DNA from: Paralithodes platypus
Taxonomy: Eukaryota > Arthropoda > Malacostraca > Decapoda > Lithodidae
DNA: 64,000 nucleotides
Assembly (NCBI GenBank): GCA_032716605.1
Contig: CM064492.1
Span: forward strand, 50,030,002-50,094,001
Direction of reading: 5' to 3'
The notes beneath the pieces are model-generated. The model had not been told where the DNA came from. It did not search any database and saw nothing but the letters and a program-made list of their open reading frames with translations. Positions 40,277 through 51,119 of the stretch are shown in pieces (position 1 is the stretch's first letter; each line of letters begins with the position of its first letter). Position numbers and translations under genes: made by a program.

Positions 40277-40890
40277 GTAAAAGTAAGTAAAAAAGTAGTA
40301 AAAGACCTAGGGGTACTAATATCTGAAAACCTAAAAACTTCTGACCAATGTATAGCAGCTGCAAATAAGGCAAATGGGCTTTATTAAACGAAAATTTACA
40401 TATAAACATGAGACCGTAATAGTGCCACTGTTCAAAAGTATGGTGAGGCCCCACCTTAAATATGGTGTGCAGTTCTGGTCACCTTATCTGATCAAGGACA
40501 TTGTAAGACTCGAGTCAGTACAGCGTAGAGCGACGAAGATGATACCCTCATTAAGAAATAAATCATATGAAGAAAGACTTAAACGATTGAACCTGTTCTC
40601 GTTAAAAAAGAGGAGGTTGAGGGGTTAGTTTATTGACTGCTTTAAGATACTAAAAGGTTTCGACAAAGTCGATGTAAATGCACTATTCACATTAAACAAT
40701 ACTAATCAAACTCGCGGAAATGGAATGAAATTAAAAACCAAAAAGGCAAACCTAGATGTCACAAAGAGTTTCTTCACCTACAGTGTGGCGACAGAGTGGA
40801 ATAAACTACCAGCGAGAGTGGTGGAGAGCGACACAATAAACGCTTTCAAGGGAAGGCTTGACCTCTATCACAGAGGGCTGGGGTGATATG
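40277..40890 (+). pseudogene. LINE-L C-terminal region, copy 2 (best preserved)
   Basis: Directly after CT repeat the sequence reads VVKDLGVLISENLKTSDQCI, AAANKANG, then GFIKRKFTYK, RPHLKYGVQFWSPYLIKDIV, LESVQRRATKMIPSLRNKSY and LFSLKKRRLRG. After a stop it continues with FKILKGFDKVDVNALFTL, ANLDVTKSFFTYSVATEWN and [17 protein letters not shown]. This is the classic post-polymerase tail of a CR1-like LINE. One frameshift lies near 40375 and one stop near 40627. It is followed by a poly-A-rich stretch at 40891-40905 that may be the 3' tail. Confidence 0.8.
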
Positions 40891-40917
40891 AAAAAAAAAA
40901 AAAAAATTTTTTTTACG

Positions 40918-40972
40918 GTATGTATGTATGTATGTATGTATGTATGTGTATGTGTGTGCACTGTACAGTATG

Positions 40973-41055
<83 letters not shown>

Positions 41056-41140
41056 TGTATATATATGCATGTACGGTATGTATGTATGTGTATATGCTGT
41101 ATGTGTGTATATGTATATATATATATATTATATATATATA
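40918..41140. repeat. TATG and (TA)n arrays
   Basis: TATG tetranucleotides, then about 75 bp of TA, then mixed TATG/TA. Confidence 0.95.
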
Positions 41141-41142
41141 GT

Positions 41143-41240
41143 TTGTAAGGCCAGACTGCCTAGTAAGGACCTTGAGGTCTGTGTGGTCTGTGTATCTATG
41201 TAGCTCTATGTAGCTCTATGTAGCTCTATGTAGCTCTCTG
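41143..41240 (+). mobile_element. Interspersed repeat E fragment
   Basis: GGTCTGTGTGGTCTGTGTAT, then TGTAGCTCTA four times. The 3' tail of E is locally tandemised (11-bp unit CTATGTAGCTC). Confidence 0.65.
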
Positions 41241-41284
41241 ATGGAGATTGGATTAATATGAATTAATCAGTAGGTATGTGTAAT

Positions 41285-41560
41285 TTTCCTTTCAAACTAA
41301 TTTTTTTCTATACTCTATACAAACTTCCCTTGTGGGCATTTCCTGACCCATAAGGTTACACTTCATCCTATTTTCCGGTACGGCTTTTTTGCCGGAGGAA
41401 GCGGAGAGTGGGGAGAGAGCCTTCTACTATGTTTTCCTATTCTGCTACTATAAACTGTCCCTGTCTGGTAGTATCAAGGCCGGACCAACTAGAAGGGACC
41501 ACAAGGTCCGTGTGGTCTGACCGTCTGAGTATATGTGTAACTCTGTATATAACCCTCTCT
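41285..41560 (+). mobile_element. Interspersed repeat E, copy 2
   Basis: TTGCCGGAGGAAGCGGAGAG, TGGGGAGAGAGCCTTCTACT, GGACCACAAGGTCCGTGTGG and a final TGTGTAACTCTGT. CT-rich sequence follows. Confidence 0.65.
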
Positions 41561-41639
41561 CTCACTCCAAAGCCTCCATAACCCCGACTATAACCTCCGC
41601 CACAGAAGAAATCACCGCAGTTATTACCTTCCTATAATA

Positions 41640-41728
41640 ACTCTCTCTCTTTCACTCTCACCCACTCTCTCTCTCTCTCTCTCTCACTCACACTCTCACT
41701 CACACTCTCGCTCTCTCTTTCTCTCTCT
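41640..41728. repeat. CT/CACT array
   Basis: CT dinucleotides with CACT and CTCG interruptions. Confidence 0.9.
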
Positions 41729-41732
41729 CATT

Positions 41733-41809
41733 ATGTAATCAAACGATATATTTGTCTTTTGATGGCCAGAATATACTGTCAAAATGCGCCACAATCCTCA
41801 AGGGGTTAA
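41733..41809 (+). mobile_element. TTAA-1 element, right half only
   Basis: TAATCAAACGATATATTTGT, TGATGGCCAGAATATACTGT, GCGCCACAATCCTCAAGGGG and TTAA. Confidence 0.7.
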
Positions 41810-41861
41810 AGGTGAAGTTAGAATAGACAAAGTGGACTGGTATCACTAATGGGCCATATCA

Positions 41862-42072
41862 ACAAACTCCCCCAATCTAGGTAGGATAAACACAAACAGG
41901 TCCAGCCCAATCTAAGTAGGATAAACACAAACAGGTCCAGCCCAATTTAGGTAGGATTAAAAAAACAGGTCCAGCCCAATTTAGGTAGGATAAAAACAAA
42001 CAGGTCCAGCCCAATTTAGGTAGGATAAAATCAAACAGGTCCAGCCCAATTTAGGTAGGATAAAAACAAACA
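41862..42072. repeat. 35-bp minisatellite, about six copies
   Basis: Units begin CCCAATTTAGGTAGGATAAA and end ACAAACAGGTCCAG. Confidence 0.9.
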
Positions 42073-42252
42073 AGCCAGGAAACTGGAAATTATGTCCCTA
42101 TTTCGCGTCTAATGTCTGCACTATTCTTTTTTGTGGTACAATTGCCCACATAAGTTCCGTTCCTCACCGTGATCATATGTATAACAGCAAAATTGGTATG
42201 AGTGAATTGCGAGTGTGGTTTCTTTAAATTACCAGTCGAATAGTCAGATGAG

Positions 42253-42593
42253 TTAAGGGGAGGCAGACCGTTTCTCTGGACCCCCTCCTCCCTAACGTTT
42301 AGCCCCACTAGTTTTGAAATTATAAGACCTTCGACCCCATTTCGTTGTCAATTTTAAGACTTTTCGTGCCATTTAGGTGTCGACTTTTTTCCTGGCGAGC
42401 GATAGCGAGGCTGTAATTTTAAGAGGAACCGGCCTTCGTCCGGGAAATTTTTCTACCGAAAAATGTACAAATATATCTTGAAGGGGGGTCGAGGGTGTGT
42501 TTTTCTAAGCTTGATGGAGGTCTACGGAGGAAACTAAAAAAAAATATGAATAAATGAATTAATAGACCAAACAAACGGTCTGCCTCCCCTTAA
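42253..42593 (+). mobile_element. TTAA-2 element (complete, clean ends)
   Basis: TTAAGGGGAGGCAGACCG at the left and its exact inverse CGGTCTGCCTCCCCTTAA at the right. Landmarks: CTGGCGAGCGATAGCGAGG, CGGCCTTCGTCCGGGAAATT, CCGAAAAATGTACAAATATA and TTGATGGAGGTCTACGGAGG. Confidence 0.9.
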
Positions 42594-42691
42594 CCACAGC
42601 ATACAAAACTACACTCGTAATTCAAGCATGTGTATTTATATTTCCATGTATAAGATCACGACGAGGAACAGAACTTATGTGGGCAACTGTA

Positions 42692-42719
42692 CATTGTTGT
42701 TGTTGTTGTTGTTGTTGTT
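42692..42719. repeat. (TTG)n array
   Basis: Nine TTG units. Confidence 0.95.
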
Positions 42720-42840
42720 GGCTAGACAGAAGGAATTTTAACCCTTCCATTCAGATGACGCTAATTTATTTCAGTCATGTATGTTATTTTCTGACTCCCT
42801 CCATACGATTTGGTTCAGCATAATATGGACACAATAAACA

Positions 42841-43050
42841 CATTGAGGATCTTGACCCATTTTAGCAGTTTCTTCTAGCTATTGTTATACGATTTTGTGT
42901 AGCTTTGGAAGGATCTGTGGGAATTAAAAGGGTAAAGCCTATCTCAATTAACCCTTTGACTTCCATACACCCTTCCTAATCTGGACTCAATCGTCTAATG
43001 ATAGCCAGACAGCAGAAAAGAAGTGCATAATCGTATCTTGAAAGGGTTAA
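42841..43050 (+). mobile_element. TTAA-1 element
   Basis: CATTGAGGATCTTGACCCAT on the left, CAATCGTCTAATGATAGCCA and GTATCTTGAAAGGGTTAA on the right. A separate TTAA-1-like start, TTAACCCTTCCATTCAG, lies at 42738. Confidence 0.75.
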
Positions 43051-43169
43051 GCCATATTTATTTACAGTATATATATTTTTTGCTACATTTGCACATATAC
43101 TAAAATACAGTGTACGCAACTAAATGGTTATTCCAGTCTTTTCAACCCCTAGACTTTATCCCCATCATA

Positions 43170-43432
43170 TTAAACCCTTGAGGATTATGACACATTTTAG
43201 CAGTATATTTTGGCTATCATTAGATGATTTTGTACAACTTACAAAGGATCTGTGGGCATCATAAGGGTAAAGACTATCTCAAACCCTCTGACTTACAAAG
43301 GATCTGTGGGCATCATAAGGGTAAAGACTATCTCAAACCCTCTGACTTACATATACTTTCCTAATATGAATAAAATCGTCTAATAATAGCCAGAATAAAC
43401 TGCTAAACGCGTCATAATCCTCAAGGGGTTAA
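43170..43432 (+). mobile_element. TTAA-1 element with 54-bp internal duplication
   Basis: TTAAACCCTTGAGGATTATG on the left; AATCGTCTAATAATAGCCAG and GTCATAATCCTCAAGGGG, then TTAA, on the right. The 54 bp at 43237-43290 are repeated exactly or nearly so at 43291-43344. Confidence 0.85.
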
Positions 43433-43599
43433 CGTCATAAAGATATAAAGGACATGGAAACAATTATAGACGCTTAAACTTATATGTAAATTATTAAAGG
43501 GATAATAAAAGATCAGGGTTATGTAAAAGGGAGGGAAGATTGCTAAGATAATTCCAAATGATCTCTGATTTTTGCTTACTGTAATATTATCAAGCACCT

Positions 43600-43841
<242 letters not shown>

Positions 43842-43910
43842 GAGGGGCTTAACTATATAAAACACAATGACCTGTTATGGATTAACTAAGGATTTAAGTT
43901 TTTGATGGGC

Positions 43911-44046
43911 AAAAAAAAAAAAAAAAAAAAAAATGTTTGTGGCCATCCCAGACTCGTTCTTGCGTCAAAATATTAATAAACAATCTCACAGCCTATCTAA
44001 AAGATGTTGCGGTAAAAATGGGATACAACAATATATAGGCAATCAG

Positions 44047-44082
<36 letters not shown>

Positions 44083-44086
44083 TTCA

Positions 44087-44130
<44 letters not shown>
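43911..44130. repeat. Poly-A, (GT)n and (AAT)n
   Basis: Poly-A of about 23 at 43911-43933, GT at 44049-44079, AAT at 44086-44127. Confidence 0.95.
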
Positions 44131-44799
44131 TTCTAAAGTGTGTCGAAACTGTAGAAGAAATGTTATAAAAGTGAATTAAACAGGGCTTATCTTGCATTGA
44201 AGATCTTAACTCAGGGCTTACTATGTATCATGGGCTAACATTGTAGGCTTATATTGTCTGTGTGTACTTAACTTGTATGACATACCTTGAGCTTATCTTG
44301 CATAACTGTTTGAATACTCCATTTAACTATAACACAGACACTCTCTCTCTCTCATATATCTTTCTTCTCTTTCTCTTAATCTCCTATTCCCTTCTCCCAC
44401 TTGTGCTCCCTACCCTTTCTTCAGTCTCCCCAACTCCCATTTCTTCTCTTGCTTGTGCTCCCTACCCTTTCTTCCCTTTCCTTCCATCTCTCATTACGTC
44501 TTCCTGTGCCTTCTTCCACTTTCTTCCCTTTCCATCCATCTCCCCTTCTGTTTTTTTTTTTTTTTTTTTCTTCTTGCACCAACCTCACCACCACCAACAC
44601 CTAACCCTCAGACTATCAGCACCTCTGTTACCTCCTACCAACACCAACCTCACCACCACCAACACCTAACCCTCAGACTATCAGCACCTCCGTTACCTCC
44701 TACCAACACCAACCTCACCACCACCAACACCTAACCTTCAGACTATCAGCACCTCTGTTACCTCCTACCAACACCAACACCACCACCAACCTCACCACC

Positions 44800-45086
44800 A
44801 TTTAAACTCCGCCTAGACAAATATCTCGCATCAAACCCGCGACTGACTGCGTTTGTAAATTAATAACTTTATTTTATCCTCCCCTCAGTTACTAACCCAT
44901 ATGTCCCCTACTAACTTCCTAGTCCTGCCACGGACATTAGTTCCAGGGCAGTAGTTCCCTTTCCAATGTTCCCTTACCCACTCTAAATCACTGTTTGGAC
45001 ACTTGATCCTCGGTGTTTTGGAGGACAAGCAGCCTAGAAGGGTCACTAGACCTGTTGTTGCTTGATTTCCTTTGTAGTCCTTTGTA
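44800..45086 (+). mobile_element. LINE-K 3' end inside satellite, copy 2
   Basis: TTTAAACTCCGCCTAGACAA to TTGATTTCCTTTG, about 95% alike by eye to 45768-46043. It holds only the last coding residues and the 3' UTR. Confidence 0.8.
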
Positions 45087-45381
45087 CCACCAACACCTAA
45101 CCCTCAGACTATCAGCACCTCTGTCACCTCCTACCAACACCACCACCACCTAACCCTCAGACTATCAGCACCTCTGTCACCTCCTACCAACACCACCACC
45201 ACCACCACCTAACCCTCAGACTATCAGCACCTCTGTCACCTCCTACCAACACCACCACCACCAACACCTAACCCTCAGACTATCAGCACCTCTGTCACCT
45301 CCTACCAACACCACCACCACCACCACCAACCTCATCACCACCAACACCTAACCCTCAGACTATCAGCACCTCTGTCACCTC

Positions 45382-45834
45382 TGCTACTGCGTTCAATGCT
45401 GGTGCCCTTATTACCAAAAAGACATAAACAAGCTAGAACGAGTTCAACGTAGAGTTACCAAAATGATACCTAGCCTAAAAAACAAACCATACGAAGAGCG
45501 TCTTAGAGAATTAAATCTATTTCCTTTAACCCAGCGCAGATTAAGAGGTGACTTAATTCAAGTGTTCAAAATCATCAAAGGCATCGACAATATGAACTGT
45601 AGTAAGTACTTCACTATCGACCAATCTAATTACACGCGGGGAAACGGTTGCAAAATTATTGGTAAATCTTTTAACTCACACGAATCTAAGAATTTCTTCT
45701 TCAATCGAGTTGTCAACTTGTGGAATGGGCTTCCCCGAGACGTTATAGACTGCAGCACCGTTGATTCATTTAAATTCCGCCTGGACAAATATCTCGCATC
45801 AAACCCGCGACTGACTGCGTTTGTAAATGAATAA
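45382..45834 (+). pseudogene. LINE-K C-terminal coding region (151 codons, open)
   Basis: Starts at CVQCWCPYYQKDINKLERVQ with no true start codon (5' truncation), then RRVTKMIPSLKNKPYEERLR, FPLTQRRLRGDLIQVFKIIK, SKNFFFNRVVNLWNGLPRDV and SFKFRLDKYLASNPRLTAF, ending at a natural stop. No internal stops. This is the post-reverse-transcriptase part of a CR1-like LINE polyprotein, so no enzyme can be made from it. Its intactness suggests a recent insertion. Confidence 0.85.
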
Positions 45835-46043
45835 CTTTATTTTATCCTCCCCTCAGTTACTAACCCGTATGTCCCCTACTAACTTCCTAGTCCTGCCACG
45901 TTAGTGGCAGGGCAGTAGTTCCCTTTCCAATGTTCCCTTACCCACTCTAAACCATTGTTTGGACACTTGATCCTCAGTGTTTTAGAGGACAAGCAGCCTA
46001 GAAGGGTCACTAGATCTGTTGTTGCTTGATTTCCTTTGTACTC
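45382..46043 (+). mobile_element. LINE-K copy 3 inside satellite
   Basis: 5'-truncated CR1-like LINE with intact C-terminal frame and 3' UTR (CCTGCCACGTTAGTGGCAGG, CACTTGATCCTCAGTGTTTT). Satellite sequence resumes immediately at 46044. Confidence 0.85.
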
Positions 46044-48419
46044 CTACCAACACCACCACCACCAACACCTAACCCTCAGACTATCAGCACCTCTGTCACC
46101 TCCTACCAACACCATCACCACCAACACCTAACCCTTAGACTATCAGCACCTCTGTTACCTCCTACCAACACCACCACCACCAACACCTAACCCTCAGACT
46201 ATCAGCACCTCTGTCACCTCCTACCAACACCATCACCACCAACACCTAACCCTCAGACTATCAGCACCTCTGTTACCTCCTACCAACACCACCACCACCA
46301 ACACCTAACCCTTAGACTATCAGCACCTCTGTCACCTACCAACACCACCACCACCACCAACCTCACCCTCACCACCACCACCACCACCACCACCACCAAC
46401 CTCACCACCACCACCAACATCACCACCACCACCACCAACCTCACCACCACCACCAACCTCACCACCACCACCAGCAAGCTCACCACCACCAACACCTAAC
46501 CCTCAGACTATCAGCACCTCTGTCACCTCCTACCAACACCACCACCACCACCAACCTCACCACCACCACCACCAACCTCACCACCACCAACACCTAACCC
46601 TCAGACTATCAACACCACTGTCACCTCTCACCACCACCAGCACCACCACCAACAACAACTAACCCTCAGTCTATCAGCACCACTATCACCTCTCACCACC
46701 ACCATCAACACCTAACCCTCAGATTATCAACACTACTGTCACCTCTCACCACCACCACCACCATCAACACCTAACCCTCAGATTATCAACACTACTGTCA
46801 CCTCTCACCACCACCAACCTCACCTCCACCACCACCAACAACACCTAACCCTCAGACTATCAACACTACTGTCAACTCTCACCACCACCAACAACACCTA
46901 ACCCTCAGACTATCAACACTACTGTCACCTCTCACCACCACCACCACCAACAACACCTAACCCTCAGACTATCAACACTACTGTCACCTCTCACCACCAC
47001 CACCACCACCACCATCAACACCTAACCCTCAGACTATCAACACTTCTGTCACCTCTCACCACCACCACCACCAACAACAACACCTAACCCTCAGACTATC
47101 AACACTACTGTCACCTCTCACCACCACCACCACCAACAACACCTAACCCTCAGACTATCAACACTACTGTCACCTCTCACCACCACCACCACCAACAACA
47201 CCACCTAACCCTCAGATTATCAACACTACTGTCACCTCTCACCACCACCAACAACACCTAACCCTCAGACTATCAACACTACTGTCACCTCTCACCACCA
47301 CCACCACCACCAACAACAACAACACCTAACCCTCAGACTATCAACACTACTGTCACCACCACCACCACCACCACCACCACCAACAACAACACCTAACCCT
47401 CAGACTATCAACACTACTGTCACCTCTCACCACCACCATCACCAACAACAACACCTAACCCTCAGATTATCAACACTACTGTCACCTCTCACCACCACCA
47501 ACAACACCTAACCCTCAGACTATCAACACTACTGTCACCTCTCACCACCACCACCACCACCAACAACACCTAACCCTCAGATTATCAACACTACTGTCAC
47601 CTCTCACCACCACCGCCACCAACAACAACAACACCTAACCCTCAGACTATCAACACTACTGTCACCTCTCACCACCACCACCACCAACAACACCTAACCC
47701 TCAGACTATCAACACTACTGTCACCTCTCACCACCACCACCACCACCACCAACAACACCTAACCCTCAGACTATCAACACTACTGTCACCTCTCACCACC
47801 ACCACCACCAACAACAACACCTAACCCTCAGACTATCAACACTACTGTCACCTCTCACCACCACCACCACCATCACCAACAACAACAACACCTAACCCTC
47901 AGACTATCAACACTACTGTCACCTCTCACCACCACCAACAACAACAACACCTAACCCTCAGACTATCAACACTACTGTCACCTCTCACCACCACCACCAA
48001 CAACAACAACACCTAACCCTCAGACTATCAACACTACTGTCACCTCTCACCACCACCACCACCAACAACACCTAACCCTCAGACTATCAACACTACTGTC
48101 ACCTCTCACCACCACCACCACCACCACCACCAACAACAACAAAACCTAACCCTCAAACTATCAACACTACTGTCACCTCTCACTACCACCACCACCAACA
48201 ACAACACCTAACCCTCAGACTATCAACACTACTGTCACCTCTCACCACCACCACCATCTCTCTATATAACTGCCTCAATTCGCGTGAGTGATGACAGCCG
48301 TACATCTCTCGGCCCTCTGACTAAATCCGCTGTCATACGAGCGATTTTCCGGCAATTTTTCTAGGCAACTTTGATCTGGCTGCCTCGGTGTTAAACTTTT
48401 AGAAGAATTGTGTCACCTC

Positions 48420-48545
48420 GTTTAGCCCCTAGAGGATTATGACGCGTTTTAGCAGTTTATTTTGGCTATCATTGGGCGATTTTATGCTGTTTAGGAAGGA
48501 CCTCTAGCAATTGTGAGAGTAGATGACAAGACTGGTGATGCAGCT
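48420..48545 (+). mobile_element. TTAA-1 element, left half
   Basis: TTAGCCCCTAGAGGATTATG, ACGCGTTTTAGCAGTTTATT and TATCATTGGGCGATTTTATG. The right half is absent. Confidence 0.65.
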
Positions 48546-48619
48546 TCGAGTAGTCCAGCTACACCTTGCCATAGCTGATGGACAACGTGAGCGCTGCTAT
48601 AAAACTAAGTAGGCGAGAA

Positions 48620-48815
48620 ATCATGACCACTAACCACTGTAACTAAAAAATGACTGGAGTAATCGAGCTAGTAGTTCTACTATTTGGGAAGAGTCAATCA
48701 AGGAATAGATGTGGATATATACAGCCAATATGCTCTAGTCCTTTCTGAGTTACAGAGGATAGATATCATGATTTCTCGCCTACTTACAGCGAATAGACTA
48801 CACTCGGGATTCCCT
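48620..48815 (+). mobile_element. Interspersed repeat D, copy 4
   Basis: AATGACTGGAGTAATCGAGC, TTTGGGAAGAGTCAATCAAG, TATGCTCTAGTCCTTTCTGA and TCATGATTTCTCGCCTACTT align with the copy at 3760. Confidence 0.65.
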
Positions 48816-48913
48816 GAGTGCAACTAGCTATCCTGCAAAGAGTCGGAACTATCACACAATGTCTCTACTCATATCTATCCCAGAACCCTGACTATCACAA
48901 CGCTGAACAACTC

Positions 48914-49289
48914 TTAAGGGGGGTCACCGGCATTTTTTTTATCTTTCTCTTCTTTTCTCTCTTTCCCTGGCTGGTATCCATTCGGCCCCATTCAGCCAAC
49001 TGTTTTAAGACGTTTATCCCCATCCAGGTGTTGTTTTGTTCCTGGCGAGCCAGCATTGTTTGGAGAAATCCGGCTTCGCCGGAAAAATGTTTCGATCGAA
49101 AAATATACAAATTTAGCTTGCTGTCAAAACAAAAATATATATATGCTAGCTCGCTACCGCTCGCCAGGAAAATATTGACACCTGGACGGGGGCAAACGTC
49201 TTATAGCAGTAGGCTGAATGGGGCCGAATGGATACAAGCCAAAGAGAGAGGGAGAGAAAGAGAAAAAAAAGCGAGGTGGGCTCCCCTAA
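48914..49289 (+). mobile_element. TTAA-3 foldback element
   Basis: TTAAGGGGGGTCACCGGC, GTATCCATTCGGCCCCATTC, TGGAGAAATCCGGCTTCGCC; inverse arm GGCTGAATGGGGCCGAATGG to GGTGGGCTCCCCTAA. The centre contains TATATATAT and a second CTCGCTACCGCTCGCCAGGA. Confidence 0.85.
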
Positions 49290-49337
49290 TCTGCTCTTAG
49301 AACTAACACAGAGCCTAAATCATCATGAGTGAGACAA

Positions 49338-49538
49338 ACGCTTTACCTGTTCTTTTCGCCTTGCTTCTGGCTAAAGTTAGACGATATTATGCAGTTCAAG
49401 AAGGATCTATGTTACTAAGAGGGTTTATTGAGATAGTATTTACCCATTTGAGTCGTACAGGTAGATTATAAACTAAAGAAAATCGTCTAATGGTAACCAG
49501 AATGTGGTGACAATTACGTCATGGTGGTGAAAGAGTTA
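49338..49538 (+). mobile_element. TTAA-1 element
   Basis: TCTGGCTAAAGTTAGACGAT on the left; AAGAAAATCGTCTAATGGTA, TACGTCATGGTGGTGAAAGA and GTTAA on the right. Its right TTAA is also the left TTAA of the next element. Confidence 0.65.
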
Positions 49539-49919
49539 AGGTGGGTCACTGGTTTTTTGTATCTTTCTCCCCTTTTCTCTCTTTCCCTGGTTTGTATCCA
49601 TTGGGCCCCATTCAGCCAACTGTTTTAATTAAGACGTTTATCCCCATCCAAGTGTCGATTTCTTCCTGGCGAGCGATAGCGAGCCAGCATTCTATGGAGA
49701 AATCCGGCTTCGCCGGAGACATTTCTCTATAGAAAAATGTACAAATTTAGCTTGATGTCAAAACAAAAATATATATATACTGGCTCGCTACCGCTCGCCG
49801 GAAAATATTGACACCTGGATGGGGGTAAACGTCTTAAAACAGTAGGCTGAATGGGGCCGAATGGATAAAAGCTAAAGAGAGAGGGAGAGAAAGAGACAAA
49901 AAGCGAGATGGGCTCCCTT
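49535..49919 (+). mobile_element. TTAA-3 foldback element
   Basis: TTAAGGTGGGTCACTGGT at the left and AGATGGGCTCCCTTAG at the right, with the same arms as 48914-49289, about 330 bp away from that copy. Confidence 0.85.
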
Positions 49920-49974
49920 AGTAAGAGCCAACAACCTCATTTTACCTGGTCTTATAGCCAATCTGGAAATCAAC

Positions 49975-50296
49975 TGGACCCCCTTCTCTCTCATGTTTAG
50001 CATATTAGTTTTCAGATTATAAGATGTTCGTTCCATTAGTTTGGCGATTTTGAGACCTTTCGCCCCATTTCTTTGTCAATATTAAGACCTTTAGTGCCAT
50101 TTAGGTGAGAAAAAAAATCCTGGCTAGCGACAGCGAGCCTGTAATTTTAGAAGGAAGAAATTTTTCTACCGAAAAATGTACAAATTTATCTTAAAAGGTG
50201 GTGTAGGGGGTATTTTTTTAAGCATGATGGAGGTCTAGCGAGGAAACTCAAAAATACATTAATACATAAATACATAGGCCAAAAACCAAGCACCAC
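49975..50296 (+). mobile_element. TTAA-2 element lacking its ends, flanked by a 17-bp direct repeat
   Basis: The element body starts at TGGACCCCCTTCTCTCTCAT, without TTAAGGGG, and ends CCAAAAACCAAGCACCA, without TTAA. CCAATCTGGAAATCAAC is found at 49958-49974 and again at 50297-50313. Confidence 0.75.
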
Positions 50297-50369
50297 CCAA
50301 TCTGGAAATCAACATATCACAAGTCAGAATCACCAACCATATCTTTCCATTCCATCTCTCGTTACTTTC

Positions 50370-50610
50370 AGTGATTTCATTAGTTAAGTTTGTTTGTAAA
50401 TCAATTGGTGGGTTGGTGAACACATATATGAATAGCTAACCCAAATTAATTAGTTAGGTTCATTTGTAAATCAATTGGTGGGTTGGTGAAAACAAATATG
50501 AATAAATATGAATAAATATGAATAGCTAACCCAAATTCATTAGTTAGGTTTATTTGTAAATTAATTGGTGGGTTGGTGACCACGAATATGAATAGCTAAC
50601 CCACAACCCT
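50370..50610. repeat. About 67-bp minisatellite, three to four copies
   Basis: Units contain ATTAGTTAGGTTYATTTGTA, AATTGGTGGGTTGGTGA and ATATGAATAGCTAACCCA. Confidence 0.85.
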
Positions 50611-50692
50611 ATCTCAACAAGGCGCGTTATGCTACTAAACAAAGAATGGGGTAAAACTAGGATGAGCCTCCCCCCCGGCTGGTACGGCGTCG

Positions 50693-51070
50693 TTAAGGGG
50701 GGAGGTACTCGCTATTACTGGACCCCCTTCTCCCTCACGTTTAGCATATTAGTTTTCAGATATTACGACGTTCGTTCTATTAGTTTGGCGATTTTGTAGA
50801 CCTTTCGCCTCATTTCTTTGTTAATATTAAGACATTTAGTGCCATTTAGGTGTCATTTTTTCCTGGCGAGCGTAAGCGAGCCTGTAATTTTTAGAAGGAA
50901 CCGGCCTTCAGCCAAGACATTTTTCTACCGAAAAATGTACAAATTTATCTTGAAAGGGGGTGTAGGGGGTGTTTTGTTTTGTTTTAAGTTTGATGGAGGT
51001 CTAGCTAGGAAACTAAAAAATACATTAATACATAAATACATAGGCCAAAAACCGCGTACTACCCCCTTAA
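50693..51070 (+). mobile_element. TTAA-2 element
   Basis: TTAAGGGGGGAGGTACTCGC at the left and CGCGTACTACCCCCTTAA at the right. Landmarks: CTGGCGAGCGTAAGCGAGCC, CGGCCTTCAGCCAAGACATT, TTTGATGGAGGTCTAGCTAG. Confidence 0.85.
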
Positions 51071-51119
51071 CATATCAAACAGGTAATTACTCCTGCCAGG
51101 GTGCCGTGGCCAAGCTTAA
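51071..51119 (+). repeat. Duplicated spacer, copy 1
   Basis: CATATCAAACAGG to GTGGCCAAGCTTAA. Repeated at 51831-51879 with a few changes, so the preceding TTAA-2 element and this spacer form a tandem duplication. Confidence 0.8.

Larger units (their letters stand above)
44580..48256. repeat. CCTAACCCTCAGACTATC satellite with CAC/CAA expansions
   Basis: About 3.7 kb of units of roughly 50-75 bp. A constant part (CCTAACCCTCAGACTATC, then AGCACCTCTGTCACCTCC or AACACTACTGTCACCTCT) alternates with a variable run of ACC and AAC triplets. The AGCACCTCT variant fills the left part and the AACACTACT variant the part after about 46.6 kb. Two LINE-K 3' ends lie within the left part. Confidence 0.95.

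Noticed and set aside
44580..48256. Telomeric repeat, from CCTAACCCT
   Set aside because: CCTAACCCT occurs once per 50-75 bp unit inside a longer core. It is not a run of the arthropod TTAGG repeat or of TTAGGG.
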